Below are positions 16,935 through 26,441 of a stretch of DNA of 64,000 bases, one piece after another. The notes beneath the pieces are model-generated. The model did not search any database. It was given only the letters and a program-made list of their open reading frames with translations, and was not told where the DNA came from. How positions within the stretch are numbered: the stretch's first letter is position 1; each line of letters opens with the position of its first letter. The position numbers and the translations under genes are program-made. The stretch is from Mesobacillus foraminis (GTDB taxonomy: Bacteria > Bacillota > Bacilli > Bacillales > Cytobacillaceae), in contig NZ_SLVV01000006.1 in NCBI RefSeq assembly GCF_004340465.1, positions 310,001 to 374,000 of the forward strand, read 5' to 3'.

Positions 16935-17957
16935 ATGGTTACGATCAAAGATATTGCAGACAGGACCCATGTTTCTGCTTCTACGGTTTCCAGAGTCCTT
17001 AATAATGATGAAACCATTTCGGTGCTGGACGAAACGCGTGAACGAATCCTGCAGGCCGCAAGAGAATTAGGCTATAAAACGATTTTGGAAAGAAGAATCC
17101 TTCAAAAAAAGAAAGCTTCCAAAAAAGAAATGGTAAGTGTGGGAATTGTCCTTTGCCAAAACGTTGAAGAAGAGCTGAGTGATCCCTACTTTTTATCCAT
17201 CCGGCAGGGAGTCGAGGCTGAACTCTCAAGCCATGGGATCAAAACCACGATGTTCAGGCTGCGCGAGACGGACGCGGATCAGCATGTGGAAGGATTGGAT
17301 GGCTTGATTGTTATTGGCAGGCTGAAGGAGTCCGCACTGAAAGGGGCACGTGACCTCGAAAATGTTGTTTACATCAACCATTCACCCGATGATGATCTTT
17401 ATGATTCTGTTGCTATTGACTTTGAGAAAGCAACAGAAAAAGTCCTGAAGCACTTTTTGGATGCGGGCTACAAAACGATTGGGTATATCGGAGGAAGAGA
17501 AAGGCTTCATTTAAAAAATGAATCGATTACCTATGAGGACAAGCGCCATACGACTTTCGAGAGAGTGATGAAGGAAAAAGGCATGTATAAAGAGGAATGG
17601 GTCTATATTGATGAATTTACGATGGCTCATGGCTATGAACTGATGAAAAAAGCTATTCTGTCAGGTGACTTGCCTGAGGCATTCTTCGTTGCAAGCGATC
17701 CGATGGCTATAGGAGCACTGAGGGCGCTGCAGGAAGCAAGCCTTCAGGTTCCGGAAGATGTCGCCGTCATCTCTTTTGATGATATTGAAATGGCACGATA
17801 CGCAAGTACACCGCTGTCAACGATCCGAGTCCATACAAATGAAATGGGCAGGATTGGGGTAAAACTTTTACTGGAGCGACTCAATGGAAGGAAGCTGCCG
17901 CTGAAGGTGACACTTCCAACCGAGCTAGTCATCAGAGAAAGCTGCAGGAAAGCGTAA
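16935..17957 (+). CDS. melR: LacI-family transcriptional regulator of the melibiose locus
   Basis: A 340-residue LacI-family protein. The HTH is TIKDIADRTHVSASTVSRVL at the N-terminus, followed by a hinge with AARELGYK, and a periplasmic-binding-like sugar domain ending in the typical VISFDDIEMARYASTPLSTI and LPTELVIRESC segments. It lies directly upstream of and in the same direction as the alpha-galactoside transporter and alpha-galactosidase genes, matching B. subtilis MelR (MsmR). It probably represses that operon until an alpha-galactoside is present. The symbol rests on gene order. Confidence 0.9.
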   Translation: MVTIKDIADRTHVSASTVSRVLNNDETISVLDETRERILQAARELGYKTILERRILQKKKASKKEMVSVGIVLCQNVEEELSDPYFLSIRQGVEAELSSHGIKTTMFRLRETDADQHVEGLDGLIVIGRLKESALKGARDLENVVYINHSPDDDLYDSVAIDFEKATEKVLKHFLDAGYKTIGYIGGRERLHLKNESITYEDKRHTTFERVMKEKGMYKEEWVYIDEFTMAHGYELMKKAILSGDLPEAFFVASDPMAIGALRALQEASLQVPEDVAVISFDDIEMARYASTPLSTIRVHTNEMGRIGVKLLLERLNGRKLPLKVTLPTELVIRESCRKA

Positions 17958-18075
17958 ACGAAAATGCCATTTAAGGAGGTGATTCTGTTCAGGAATTGCC
18001 AGTGACGTTATTAGTTTGTATTCAATAAAGGGTTGATCACCCGCTGCCTGAAGGCTGTGCCACCAGCCATCAGGT

Positions 18076-18104
18076 TCCCAAAAATGACGGCCATCATTTT
18101 GGGA
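18076..18104 (+). promoter_or_regulatory. Imperfect hairpin/operator-like inverted repeat in the melR-melE spacer
   Basis: tcccaaaaatga faces tcattttggga across a short centre, arms of 11-12 bp with one bulged A. No T run follows, so it is more likely an operator or an mRNA structure than a terminator. Confidence 0.4.
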
Positions 18105-18143
18105 GGGGCGAAAAACCACTGCTCACCTGCTAAATGGGAGCTT

Positions 18144-18158
18144 CTATATATTATATAG
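18144..18158 (+). promoter_or_regulatory. AT palindrome before melE
   Basis: ctatatattatatag is a near-perfect palindrome about 90 bp before the melE start, placed where an operator or a -10 region would be expected. Confidence 0.3.
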
Positions 18159-18249
18159 GCGCCCCTTGACTTCATCAAGAATAAGCTAGTTGACTTACGA
18201 TGAGTTTTTTTAGTTTTTGTTCCTAACAAAAATAACAGGGGGTTCTTCC

Positions 18250-19521
18250 ATGAAAAAAATGCTCAAAACAGTTATGCTTGCTGCTGCAATTACCACCGTT
18301 GCCACAGGGTGCAATAATAAAGAGGCGAGTTCAAGTGAAGGGGAAGGCGGCAAGACGGTTGTTACCATGTATTCAACCGTAACAAACGAAACCGACCAGA
18401 TCACCATGAAGAACGCAGTTAAGAAATTCGAACAGGAAAATCCGGATATCGATATCAAGGATAACTATCCTGGCAATGAATATGAAGGAATGCTTCGTGT
18501 CAAAATGGCAGCGAACGACATGCCGGATCTGTTTGACACCCACGGCTGGGCTATTAATCGATATGGGGAGTACACAGAGGATTTGAGTGACATGAGCTGG
18601 GCTAAAGATCTTGACCCCGCCCTTGACCAGATTCTGAAGGATGAATCAGGAAAGCTTTATGCATACCCTTTAAACCAGGCGAAGGACGGTCTTACATATA
18701 ATGCTAGTTTGCTAGAGGAGTACGGCATCGAGCCGCCGGCCACGTTTGATGAATTTATGGCTGCGCTTGAAACCATCAAGAAAAAAGGCAAAGGGGAAGT
18801 AACACCTCTCTGGTTTGCCGGTGCGGATAAAGGGGCTTTTGGCCAATATTTCGACCAGTTTGCGACGCCGCTGTTGGTTACCGATGAAAAGCATAACTTC
18901 CAGAAAGAGCTGCTGGATGGCACGTTCGACTGGTCCAATTATACATTCCTTCCTGAAAAGCTGAAAGAAATGCAGGAAAAAGGATATCTGAATGAGGATG
19001 TGCTCACAGCGCAAAACCATCAAATGACGGAATTGATGGCACAAAATAAAATTGGTTTCATCGTTGGCGGCGGAATGCTTGGCCCATCTGTTGAAGAACT
19101 GAATCCGGAAGTGAAGCTTGGCGTGATCCCGATGCCAGCCATTCATGAGGGAGACGAGCCAAGCTGGATTGGCGGTGAGCGTCATACTTTTGCCGTCTGG
19201 AAGGATTCAAAAGTGAAGGAAGAAGCCAAGAAATTTATTGAATTCTTGTCACAGCCGGAAATGGTAAAGGAAATTGCGGAAGGAACCTCGCTGCCGGCAG
19301 GCCTGACAAATACAGAATCGACAAACTATTACTCTGATTATTATAAAAAATATAAAGATATTGTGGTAGAACCGTACTTCGACCGCGTCTATCTTCCAAG
19401 CGGAATGTGGGATCCAATGGGTGCTTCTGGTCAGGAGCTGCTCTCAGGCACAGCATCTCCTAAGGATGTGTCCAAGAGAATGGAAGAAGAATACAAGCGT
19501 TTATTGGACCAAAAGAAATAA
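18250..19521 (+). CDS. melE: ABC transporter solute-binding lipoprotein for alpha-galactosides
   Basis: The ATG at 18250 (AGGGGG upstream) is chosen over the in-frame TTG at 18217, because it places a classic lipoprotein signal, MKKMLKTV...TVATGC, at the N-terminus; the lipid-modified cysteine is about residue 21. The mature part is a family-1 extracellular sugar-binding protein of about 400 residues (segments FEQENPDIDIK, PLNQAKDGLTYN, WIGGERHTFAVWKDSK). It delivers sugar to the two permeases encoded next. As in B. subtilis no ATPase gene is in the operon, so a shared ATPase such as MsmX is probably used. Confidence 0.92.
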   Translation: MKKMLKTVMLAAAITTVATGCNNKEASSSEGEGGKTVVTMYSTVTNETDQITMKNAVKKFEQENPDIDIKDNYPGNEYEGMLRVKMAANDMPDLFDTHGWAINRYGEYTEDLSDMSWAKDLDPALDQILKDESGKLYAYPLNQAKDGLTYNASLLEEYGIEPPATFDEFMAALETIKKKGKGEVTPLWFAGADKGAFGQYFDQFATPLLVTDEKHNFQKELLDGTFDWSNYTFLPEKLKEMQEKGYLNEDVLTAQNHQMTELMAQNKIGFIVGGGMLGPSVEELNPEVKLGVIPMPAIHEGDEPSWIGGERHTFAVWKDSKVKEEAKKFIEFLSQPEMVKEIAEGTSLPAGLTNTESTNYYSDYYKKYKDIVVEPYFDRVYLPSGMWDPMGASGQELLSGTASPKDVSKRMEEEYKRLLDQKK

Positions 19522-19585
19522 AAGGACAGGAAAGAGGGGGATCCCCCTCAGATTCCTGTAAACCTATGCTAGGAGTTGGACGACT

Positions 19586-20518
19586 ATGATAGGAGTAGAA
19601 ACAAGGAAAGAGACAATGGTTCGGTCATCGTCTTCAAAGAAACAGAAGAAGCCCAAGAAGGAATCCTCCCTTTGGTGGATGTATCTTCCGGCCCTGGCCG
19701 TTGTGTCCTTTTTTATCCTGTACCCGTTTATCAGCGGGATAAAGATTTCTTTTACTAACTGGAACGGCTTTTCCCAAACCTATGATTATATTGGCTTTAA
19801 CCAGTATAAACGCATGTTCTCGGACCCCGACACCTGGCTTGTGGTGAAAAACACGCTGCTCTACGGCCTGGGCAGTACCCTTTTCCAGAATGTAATCGGC
19901 CTTATGTACGCTCTTCTGCTGAACCAGAGTATCAGGATGAGGTCCTTCGCAAGAACAATCGTGTATCTCCCAGTCATCATCAGTCCGTTGATCATGGGGT
20001 ATATCTGGTATTTCTTCTTTGCCTTCCAGGGCGGTGCGCTTAATGATATCTTGATCCTTCTTGGAATTGATAAAATTAATGCCCTTGGCGATCCTTCCAT
20101 TAATACTTGGCTGATTGTATTTGTAAACACGTTCCAGTTCGTAGGGATTGCGATGATTATTTACCTGGCGGGTCTTCAAAGTATTTCGAAGGATTTCTAT
20201 GAAGCTGCCGAAATTGATGGTGCCTCTGCGTTCCAGCAGTTCAGGACGATCACATTGCCCTTATTAATGCCTTCGATCACAATCAATATGGTCATTAACA
20301 TCATTGGAGGATTAAAATTATTCGACGTCATCATTGCCCTTACAGGCGGTGGACCAGGCTATGCTTCCCAGTCCATGTCCACTTTTATGTATGACTTGTA
20401 CTTTAACAGGCAGGACGCGGGTTATGCGGCTACGCAGGGGATATTAATGGCTTTTATCATCCTGATCATCAGTCTTGCGGCACTGGTATTCTTTAAGCGC
20501 AAGGAGGTAGAAGCGTAA
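19586..20518 (+). CDS. melD: Sugar ABC transporter permease (MelD/AmyD-like)
   Basis: A 310-residue MalF-type permease with about six membrane segments after a lysine-rich N-terminal tail. The cytoplasmic EAA loop is [20 protein letters not shown], which contacts the ATPase. AGGAG lies 10 nt before the ATG. Its stop overlaps the next start (TAATG), showing translational coupling with the partner permease. Confidence 0.93.
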   Translation: MIGVETRKETMVRSSSSKKQKKPKKESSLWWMYLPALAVVSFFILYPFISGIKISFTNWNGFSQTYDYIGFNQYKRMFSDPDTWLVVKNTLLYGLGSTLFQNVIGLMYALLLNQSIRMRSFARTIVYLPVIISPLIMGYIWYFFFAFQGGALNDILILLGIDKINALGDPSINTWLIVFVNTFQFVGIAMIIYLAGLQSISKDFYEAAEIDGASAFQQFRTITLPLLMPSITINMVINIIGGLKLFDVIIALTGGGPGYASQSMSTFMYDLYFNRQDAGYAATQGILMAFIILIISLAALVFFKRKEVEA

Positions 20519-21348
20519 TGAACTACATGAATAAGAGGAAGAAAATCGTTCTCTCCGCTGCTGCGCTGATCATTGGACTCATTCATATGGTCCCGTTCTA
20601 TATTTTGGTGACAACCGCATTAAAAGCGAAGGGAGACTTTAGTTCGAAATGGGTCTTCCCGGATAAGCCCGCTATTGAAAATTTTTCGGAAGCTTGGGAA
20701 ACGGCCAACTTATCCAGCGCTTTCTATAATACTTCCATTATTACGGTTTTTTCGGCTCTGCTGTTGATCATTTTTGGCTCCATGGCCGCTTATCCGCTCG
20801 CCAGAAGGCAGACAAAATTGAACAAGTTCATCTTCATGCTGTTTGTTGCCATCATGGTCATCCCGCCATTGACGGCTTTGGTTCCGCTGTATCAGCTTGT
20901 CGTTGATATCGGAATGATGAATACCCATGAAATTGCGATTTTTAACAATGTTGCTGCGTATATGCCGCTTGCCATCTTCCTGTACGCAGGATTCATCCGT
21001 TCGACGATTCCGAAAGAGCTTGAGGAAGCGGCCAAAATCGATGGAGCAAGCACACTGGGCATTTTCTTTAAAGTGGTCTTCCCGCTGTTAAAACCAGTGA
21101 CCGCCTCAATTTTGATCATTTCCTGTGTCTATATCTGGAATGATTATCAATTCGCGATCTTCTTCCTGCAGGCGGAGGAAGTAAAGACGATTACGGTAGC
21201 TCTTGCTGGGTTCTTCGGTGAAAATGCAAACCGGATGAATCTCGTTGCAGCTGCTGCCATCATGGCAACATTGCCAATGGTCATTTTGTTCCTGCTTCTG
21301 CAGAAGCATTTTGTTAAAGGGCTGGCATCCGGCTCTGTTAAAGGGTAA
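20518..21348 (+). CDS. melC: Sugar ABC transporter permease (MelC/AmyC-like)
   Basis: A 276-residue MalG-type permease with six membrane segments and the EAA loop EEAAKIDGASTLGIFFKVVF. Translation is coupled to the upstream permease by a 1-nt overlap, with AAGGAGG inside the upstream gene. Together with MelD it forms the membrane channel for alpha-galactosides. Confidence 0.93.
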   Translation: MNYMNKRKKIVLSAAALIIGLIHMVPFYILVTTALKAKGDFSSKWVFPDKPAIENFSEAWETANLSSAFYNTSIITVFSALLLIIFGSMAAYPLARRQTKLNKFIFMLFVAIMVIPPLTALVPLYQLVVDIGMMNTHEIAIFNNVAAYMPLAIFLYAGFIRSTIPKELEEAAKIDGASTLGIFFKVVFPLLKPVTASILIISCVYIWNDYQFAIFFLQAEEVKTITVALAGFFGENANRMNLVAAAAIMATLPMVILFLLLQKHFVKGLASGSVKG

Positions 21349-21438
21349 AAAAGGTGCCGCTTCATCATCCAGAATATGAACTAAACTGTAAGACTCTGTT
21401 TTATTTAAATTATTTTCATAATTATTAGGAGGTCTATC

Positions 21439-22767
21439 ATGTCAAAGATTACTTTTTTAGGTGCAGGAAGTACGGTATTTGCGAAGAATGTCCTGGGAGA
21501 TTGCATGCTGGTTCCAGCTCTTCAAGGCTTTGAATTTGCATTATTCGATATTGACGAGCAGCGTTTAAGGGATTCCGAGCAAATGCTGAACAACCTGAAG
21601 CAAAGCCTCGGCAAGGACATTGAAGTTCGCGCTTATCTGGACAGGAAAGATGCTTTAAGAGGAGCAAAGTATGTCATCAATGCAATTCAGGTGGGTGGCT
21701 ACAAGCCGAGCACCGTCATCGATTTTGAAATTCCAAAGAAATATGGATTGCGGCAGACAATTGCGGACACAGTGGGCATCGGCGGGATTTTCCGCAATTT
21801 GAGAACCATCCCTGTCATGCTGGATTTTGCGAAAGATATGGAGGAAGTATGCCCGGATGCCCTGTTCCTGAATTACACCAATCCAATGGCCGTCCTTACT
21901 GGGGTCATGAACCGCTATACGAAAATCAAAACCATTGGACTTTGCCACAGTGTCCAGATTTGCACGAAGGATTTGTTTGAACATTTGGGCATGGACAAGG
22001 AAGGCGTAAAAGAAAAAATCGCGGGAATCAACCATATGGCATGGCTCCTGGAGGTTTCAAAGGATGGTGTTGATCTCTACCCGGAAATCAAGAAAAGGGC
22101 AAGGGAAAAGCAAAAAGAAAAGCATCATGATATGGTCCGCTTTGAGCTCATGGATAAGTTTGGCTATTATGTAACTGAATCCTCCGAGCATAATGCAGAA
22201 TATCATCCATATTTTATTAAATCAAAATATCCGGAGCTGATTGAAAGGTACAATATTCCTCTCGATGAATATCCGCGACGCTGTGAAAATCAAATTAAAG
22301 GCTGGGAAAGCATGAGGACCGAGCTGGTAAACGATACATCGCTGACTCATGTACGTTCGAGAGAGTATGGTTCCCGGATCATTGAAGCCATCGAGACAGA
22401 CGTTCCGTTCAAGTTCGGCGGCAATGTGCTTAATACTGGCAGACTGATTTCAAACCTGCCAGAAAAGGCATGTGTCGAAGTACCTTGTGTTGCTGATCGA
22501 AGCGGCATCACTCCTACCTACGTGGGAGACCTGCCGGAGCAGCTGGCTGCTTTAAACCGCACCAACATCAACACTCAGCTTCTCACCATTGAAGCAGCAA
22601 TAACGAAGAAAAGAGAATATATTTACCAGGCGGCCATGCTTGATCCGCATACGGCAGCAGAGCTCTCCATGGATGACATCATCTCCCTTTGTGATGATCT
22701 AATTGAAGCGCACGGGGACATGCTTCCAGAATTCACTGGAGAAAAGGCTGTACCAGTAACGAATTAA
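21439..22767 (+). CDS. melA: Alpha-galactosidase, glycoside hydrolase family 4
   Basis: A 442-residue GH4 enzyme. The N-terminal ITFLGAGSTVF binds NAD+, the GLCHSVQ segment supplies the metal-ligating cysteine and histidine, and GINHMAWLLE is the alpha-galactosidase-type signature. GH4 enzymes act in the cytoplasm through an NAD/Mn2+ redox mechanism. It hydrolyses melibiose or raffinose-type oligosaccharides after uptake by the preceding transporter. AGGAGG precedes the ATG; a strong terminator ends the operon. Confidence 0.95.
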   Translation: MSKITFLGAGSTVFAKNVLGDCMLVPALQGFEFALFDIDEQRLRDSEQMLNNLKQSLGKDIEVRAYLDRKDALRGAKYVINAIQVGGYKPSTVIDFEIPKKYGLRQTIADTVGIGGIFRNLRTIPVMLDFAKDMEEVCPDALFLNYTNPMAVLTGVMNRYTKIKTIGLCHSVQICTKDLFEHLGMDKEGVKEKIAGINHMAWLLEVSKDGVDLYPEIKKRAREKQKEKHHDMVRFELMDKFGYYVTESSEHNAEYHPYFIKSKYPELIERYNIPLDEYPRRCENQIKGWESMRTELVNDTSLTHVRSREYGSRIIEAIETDVPFKFGGNVLNTGRLISNLPEKACVEVPCVADRSGITPTYVGDLPEQLAALNRTNINTQLLTIEAAITKKREYIYQAAMLDPHTAAELSMDDIISLCDDLIEAHGDMLPEFTGEKAVPVTN

Positions 22768-22775
22768 GAATATGG

Positions 22776-22818
22776 GCGGTGCTGTTCAGAGTAAAATGGG
22801 CAGCACTGCTTTTTTTAT
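22776..22818 (+). terminator. Terminator of the mel operon
   Basis: A 12-bp stem, gcggtgctgttc against gggcagcactgc with G-U pairs, then seven T. Confidence 0.88.
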
Positions 22819-22925
22819 TTTGTCCTTTAATGCCAAACCAAACAGGATAAAAGCAGAAAATGTCGAACGTTATAAAGAGTGTTTTTAAAATAATAGATCA
22901 CTTCAGATGATCAAGGGGGAACAAT

Positions 22926-23219
22926 ATGATATTAGAGGCGGCAATCTTGCAGGTTAAAACGGGAACAGAAACGGAGTTTGAAGAAACATTCCGTCGGGCA
23001 TCCGCCATCATTTCGTCAATGAAGGGGTACATATTTCATGAACTGCAGCGCTGCATGGAAGCGGAAGGGAAATATCTGCTACTGGTGCAGTGGGAAACAT
23101 TGGAGGACCATACGGTCGGGTTTCGTCAATCACCACAATATCAGGAGTGGAAAGAACTTCTCCATCACTTTTATGATCCGTTTCCAACTGTGGAGCATTT
23201 TGAGAAGGTTACACTTTAG
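22926..23219 (+). CDS. Antibiotic biosynthesis monooxygenase (ABM) domain protein
   Basis: A 97-residue single-domain protein with the ferredoxin-like ABM pattern: an N-terminal strand ILEAAILQVKTGTETEFEE, a central KYLLLVQWETLEDHTVGFR strand-helix, and a C-terminal HFYDPFPTVEHF. AGGGGG precedes the ATG. Members are small dimeric oxygenases or haem/quinone-binding proteins; function cannot be refined. It stands alone between two terminators. Confidence 0.88.
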   Translation: MILEAAILQVKTGTETEFEETFRRASAIISSMKGYIFHELQRCMEAEGKYLLLVQWETLEDHTVGFRQSPQYQEWKELLHHFYDPFPTVEHFEKVTL

Positions 23220-23327
23220 GACGCATTTCATGAATGATTCAAGGCGCAGGCAAATAGGATAGAAGGACGATAACTTTCATGGGAGTCGGATCGAAGAACC
23301 ACAGATGCTCTAGAAAGGGCTGAGTCT

Positions 23328-23507
23328 TTGAGAAGAAATCGAAATGTAAATGTGATCATTCTATTGCTTATTTGCCTGTTGATCATGCTGATTGTGAATG
23401 TCCTTATCCACGTCAGGGTTTACATCGTCTACAGCTCGGGCATTGGACCAATCTTTATGATTGGGTTTATTATATTTCTCATTGCTTTGCTCTATCTCAA
23501 AGGGTAA
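23328..23507 (+). CDS. Small two-helix membrane protein, TTG start
   Basis: A 59-residue frame starting with TTG, 8 nt after AAAGGG. The sequence begins with basic residues (LRRNRN, first residue read as Met), then a hydrophobic helix VIILLLICLLIMLIVNVLI, a short loop, and a second helix PIFMIGFIIFLIALLYL ending in KG. A terminator follows three bases after the stop, which supports a real small gene. The family is unknown to me. Confidence 0.6.
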   Translation: MRRNRNVNVIILLLICLLIMLIVNVLIHVRVYIVYSSGIGPIFMIGFIIFLIALLYLKG

Positions 23508-23509
23508 AA

Positions 23510-23540
23510 ACGGCAGTGCTTAACTGCTGTTTTTTATTTT
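23510..23540 (+). terminator. Terminator after the small membrane protein
   Basis: acggcag pairs with ctgctgt (one G-U) and is followed by six T. Confidence 0.8.
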
Positions 23541-23744
23541 GCTGCAGAGCTGGATTCTGCAGATCGACCAATGGAAATTCAGACTCGTAAAATAAAGCTT
23601 CTGCAGTTGGAATTCCAGACAAGTCCTTTTTGCATGTGAAAAGGAGGAAACAAATGGAGTTTCCAGAAATATAGAGGTGAGCGGCATTTTAGCGTCGTTA
23701 CCAGTTAATCGGATAAAGAGATGAGAGGGAGGATTACAGTCAGC

Positions 23745-25433
23745 ATGCTAGCAAACATAACTAGGGTGAAGGATCCGCGAATCCGGGAATATATTATGCC
23801 TTCCAGAATTGTGTGGAAATCTGATAATATCGATTCAAAAATTGAAAGCGACCATTTATTGCTTGAAAATAGGGATGGACAAGTTTTAATTAATCCCGAA
23901 GAAGCGGTTTGTTTTTACAATCAAGGGCGGCCGGCAAGCATCCTGCTGGATTTTGGAATCGAATTGCATGGCGGTGTTCAAATCTCCATATGGAATTGCG
24001 TCAGGAAGAATGAACTGTTAAAAACAGCAAAGGTTCGTGTTCGCTTTGGGGAATCTGCCATGGAAGCAATGAGCGATATCGGCGGAGAGACAAATGCTAC
24101 AAATGATCATGCAATGCGGGATCAGGTCCTCGACATCAGTTTTTTGGGGGCCAACGAAATCGGCTGCACCGGATTTCGGTTTGTGCGGATTGATCTGCTA
24201 GAAGAAGATTGCATGATGCAAATCAAATCGATTCGGGCGGTGTTTTTACATCGTGGTCTGGAGTATAAAGGGAGCTTTAAAAGCAGCGACCCCTTGCTGA
24301 ATCGAATATGGGAAACCGGAGCTTATACGGTTTACCTGAATATGCAGGATTACCTGTGGGACGGCATCAAACGGGACCGGATGATTTGGATAGGGGATAT
24401 GCATCCCGAAACCTCTACGATACAGGCTGTGTTTGGGGAGCATGAAATTGTGCCTGCCAGCCTGGACTATGTTCGTGACAGAACGGAGCTTCCTGAATGG
24501 ATGAATACCTTCCCAAGTTATTCCGCCTGGTGGATTATTATCCAGCATGACTGGTATATGCAAAATGGGGATTTGGATTATTTAAAGCAACAGAAAGGTT
24601 ATCTCATTTCCCTACTGGATCAGTTGGGTGAGTATATCCAGGAAGATGGTACGAATACGGCACCCAATCCTTTTCTTGACTGGCCTTCAAGTGACAATCA
24701 GGAGGGAGTCATGGCAGGCATACATGCTCTTTTTACCTTAGCAATTGAAAAAGGGGGAAACCTCTGTCAATATTTAGGCGAGAAAGAGGCTGTAAGTCGG
24801 TGCCATCAATACGAAGCAAAATTGCGCCAGCAGCGGCCCTGGCATGCCAACAGCAAGCAGGCGGCGGCCTTGCTGGCACTGGCAAATATAATGGATAAAG
24901 AAGATGCCAACAAAAAAGTCCTTGCTGTTGATGGTTCCCGGGGTGTATCAACCTTTTATGGTTTTTATATGCTTCAGGCAAGAGCGGAAGCCGGTGATAT
25001 ACAAGGCAGTCTGGAGTGTATCCGGGAATATTGGGGAGGCATGCTGAAGCTCGGGGCCACTACTTTCTGGGAAGACTTTAATATTCAGTGGCTTGAGAAC
25101 GCTTCCCGCATCGATGAACTGACTCCTCCAGGTATGGTAGATGTTCACGGAACATATGGCGACTACTGTTACGAGGGATACCGCCACAGTTTATGCCATG
25201 GATGGGCTTCCGGGCCTACCGCGTGGCTGTCAAGATACGTTCTGGGAATCGAGATTGTGGAAGCGGGCTGTAAAAAGGTAAAGATCAATCCCCAGCTGGG
25301 TGACCTTGAGTGGGTGGAGGGTCAATATCCAACGCCTTACGGTAATATTTCCGTAAAGCATGTTAAGCAGGGAAACGGCTCCGTACATACAACCATTAAT
25401 GCACCGGTAGAGATTATGATTGAAAGGCATTAA
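23745..25433 (+). CDS. Alpha-L-rhamnosidase-like glycoside hydrolase (GH78 type)
   Basis: The ATG at 23745 is preferred because AGGGAGG lies inside the longer frame that begins at 23721; the product is 562 residues. There is no signal peptide. A beta-sandwich region (to about residue 180) precedes an (alpha/alpha)6 barrel with DGIKRDRMIWIGDMHPE, FLDWPS, GATTFWEDF and SLCHGWASGPTAWLSRYVLG, all positioned as in GH78 rhamnosidases. It is short for the family, which usually carries more N-terminal modules. It probably trims rhamnosides or related glycosides taken up by the cell. Substrate is inferred from fold only. Confidence 0.8.
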   Translation: MLANITRVKDPRIREYIMPSRIVWKSDNIDSKIESDHLLLENRDGQVLINPEEAVCFYNQGRPASILLDFGIELHGGVQISIWNCVRKNELLKTAKVRVRFGESAMEAMSDIGGETNATNDHAMRDQVLDISFLGANEIGCTGFRFVRIDLLEEDCMMQIKSIRAVFLHRGLEYKGSFKSSDPLLNRIWETGAYTVYLNMQDYLWDGIKRDRMIWIGDMHPETSTIQAVFGEHEIVPASLDYVRDRTELPEWMNTFPSYSAWWIIIQHDWYMQNGDLDYLKQQKGYLISLLDQLGEYIQEDGTNTAPNPFLDWPSSDNQEGVMAGIHALFTLAIEKGGNLCQYLGEKEAVSRCHQYEAKLRQQRPWHANSKQAAALLALANIMDKEDANKKVLAVDGSRGVSTFYGFYMLQARAEAGDIQGSLECIREYWGGMLKLGATTFWEDFNIQWLENASRIDELTPPGMVDVHGTYGDYCYEGYRHSLCHGWASGPTAWLSRYVLGIEIVEAGCKKVKINPQLGDLEWVEGQYPTPYGNISVKHVKQGNGSVHTTINAPVEIMIERH

Positions 25434-25548
25434 GGTTTTCCTGTGGTTTGGTGAGAAACCTTGTGAAGCCTAATGTTCAGGAAATACAGAAGTGATGATA
25501 AATGAAATAGAATAGAAAAAATACTTGATACACACTGTGAAATAAAAG

Positions 25549-25588
25549 GTAAAAAGAGGAGTGCGTTTCTTGGACATGCACTCCTCTT
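25549..25588 (-). terminator. Terminator of cueP (minus strand)
   Basis: aagaggagtgc pairs perfectly with gcactcctctt over 11 bp; on the minus strand it is followed by five T. Confidence 0.85.
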
Positions 25589-25624
25589 ACCACTGGATAG
25601 CGGGAGCCTGCCAGCATGACTATT

Positions 25625-26155
25625 TTACAGAAGCTTCATGTTTGTAATGCAGGTATTGTCCCTTTTGAAGGTGGAAATTTCAGCCTCCGATACTTTGCCG
25701 CCAAACTCAATGGTTGTTCGGTATTTTTTATCGCGCGGCAGCCATAAATCGATAAACCCGTTATCCTGAGACTGAAGGGTTTTATCTAGAATGACATTCC
25801 CATCCATATCTTCAATGTAAACTTTAAATTCTTCATTTACTAATTCACCTTGACAACCTGTCAAGCTATGGTTCGTTCAAGGGTGGGTCTGATTGACATA
25901 AGGCGCAATGGAAACAAAGAATTCATCCCCGGATAAGTTATATAGCTGTTCTTTTCCTTCAGCATCCTTCACCATCAATTGTTCAGAAGTGATCGAGGCG
26001 GATTCCGCTTTTAAGCTGCCTGAACTATACCCCTGGACTAATTCTTTTATATCGATGGTTTCTTTCTCTTGGGAAGTATTCGAATCATTATTGCTGCCAC
26101 ATGCCGCTAATATTCCGGCCGCCAAAACCGTGACTGCGAAAATCTTTACTTTCAT
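25625..26155 (-). CDS. cueP: CueP-family copper-binding lipoprotein with in-frame UGA (possible selenoprotein)
   Basis: Read through one TGA (25877-25879) the frame encodes 176 residues. It starts at an ATG with a perfect AAGGTGGTG site, has a lipoprotein signal (ILAAC, lipidated C19), and then matches CueP end to end: DEFFVSIAPYVNQTHP, UGA, TNHSLTGCQGELV, NGFIDLWLPRD and a final CITNMKLL. In Salmonella CueP the corresponding position is the first of two cysteines eight residues apart; here codon 93 is UGA and C101 is intact, and the third conserved cysteine (about 169) is present. No other lesion exists in either half. A SECIS-like hairpin lies at the correct distance. Either selenocysteine insertion or a nonsense mutation of a Cys codon explains this. 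CueP proteins bind copper outside the membrane. Confidence 0.85.
25849..25865 (-). promoter_or_regulatory. SECIS-like hairpin downstream of the cueP UGA
   Basis: The mRNA contains CUUGACA, GGU, UGUCAAG: a perfect 7-bp stem with a GGU loop (or five pairs plus an AGGUU loop). Exactly 18 nt separate the UGA from GGU, the same distance I recall in E. coli fdhF. The loop codes for conserved protein residues (LTGCQ), so part of the match could be coding constraint. Confidence 0.6.
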
Positions 26156-26441
26156 TCGTATTCACCACCTTGCCAATTGCCAAATATCTTTTTTTACTAG
26201 AATAAATACTTCACATCCATTATCTTAGCATAAATATTTGCTGAGTCTATGAAGTTAAAATCTTTTAAGATGACGTTTTGGTGACAAGTTTTTTTGACTA
26301 TTAATCCTTTTTTACATGATCACGTACAATTGGCTGCGGAATCATTTTACAAATTTAATAGCCTGCTTTCATTCTGGAAAAGATATAAAGAAAACATGCT
26401 GTGAAAAAAATCCCTTATACAAAGGTAAGGAGCTTAGAACG

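Noticed and set aside
25625-25864. Separate 79-residue gene starting at TTG 25864
   Set aside because: It has no ribosome binding site and is the in-frame continuation of CueP after the UGA codon.
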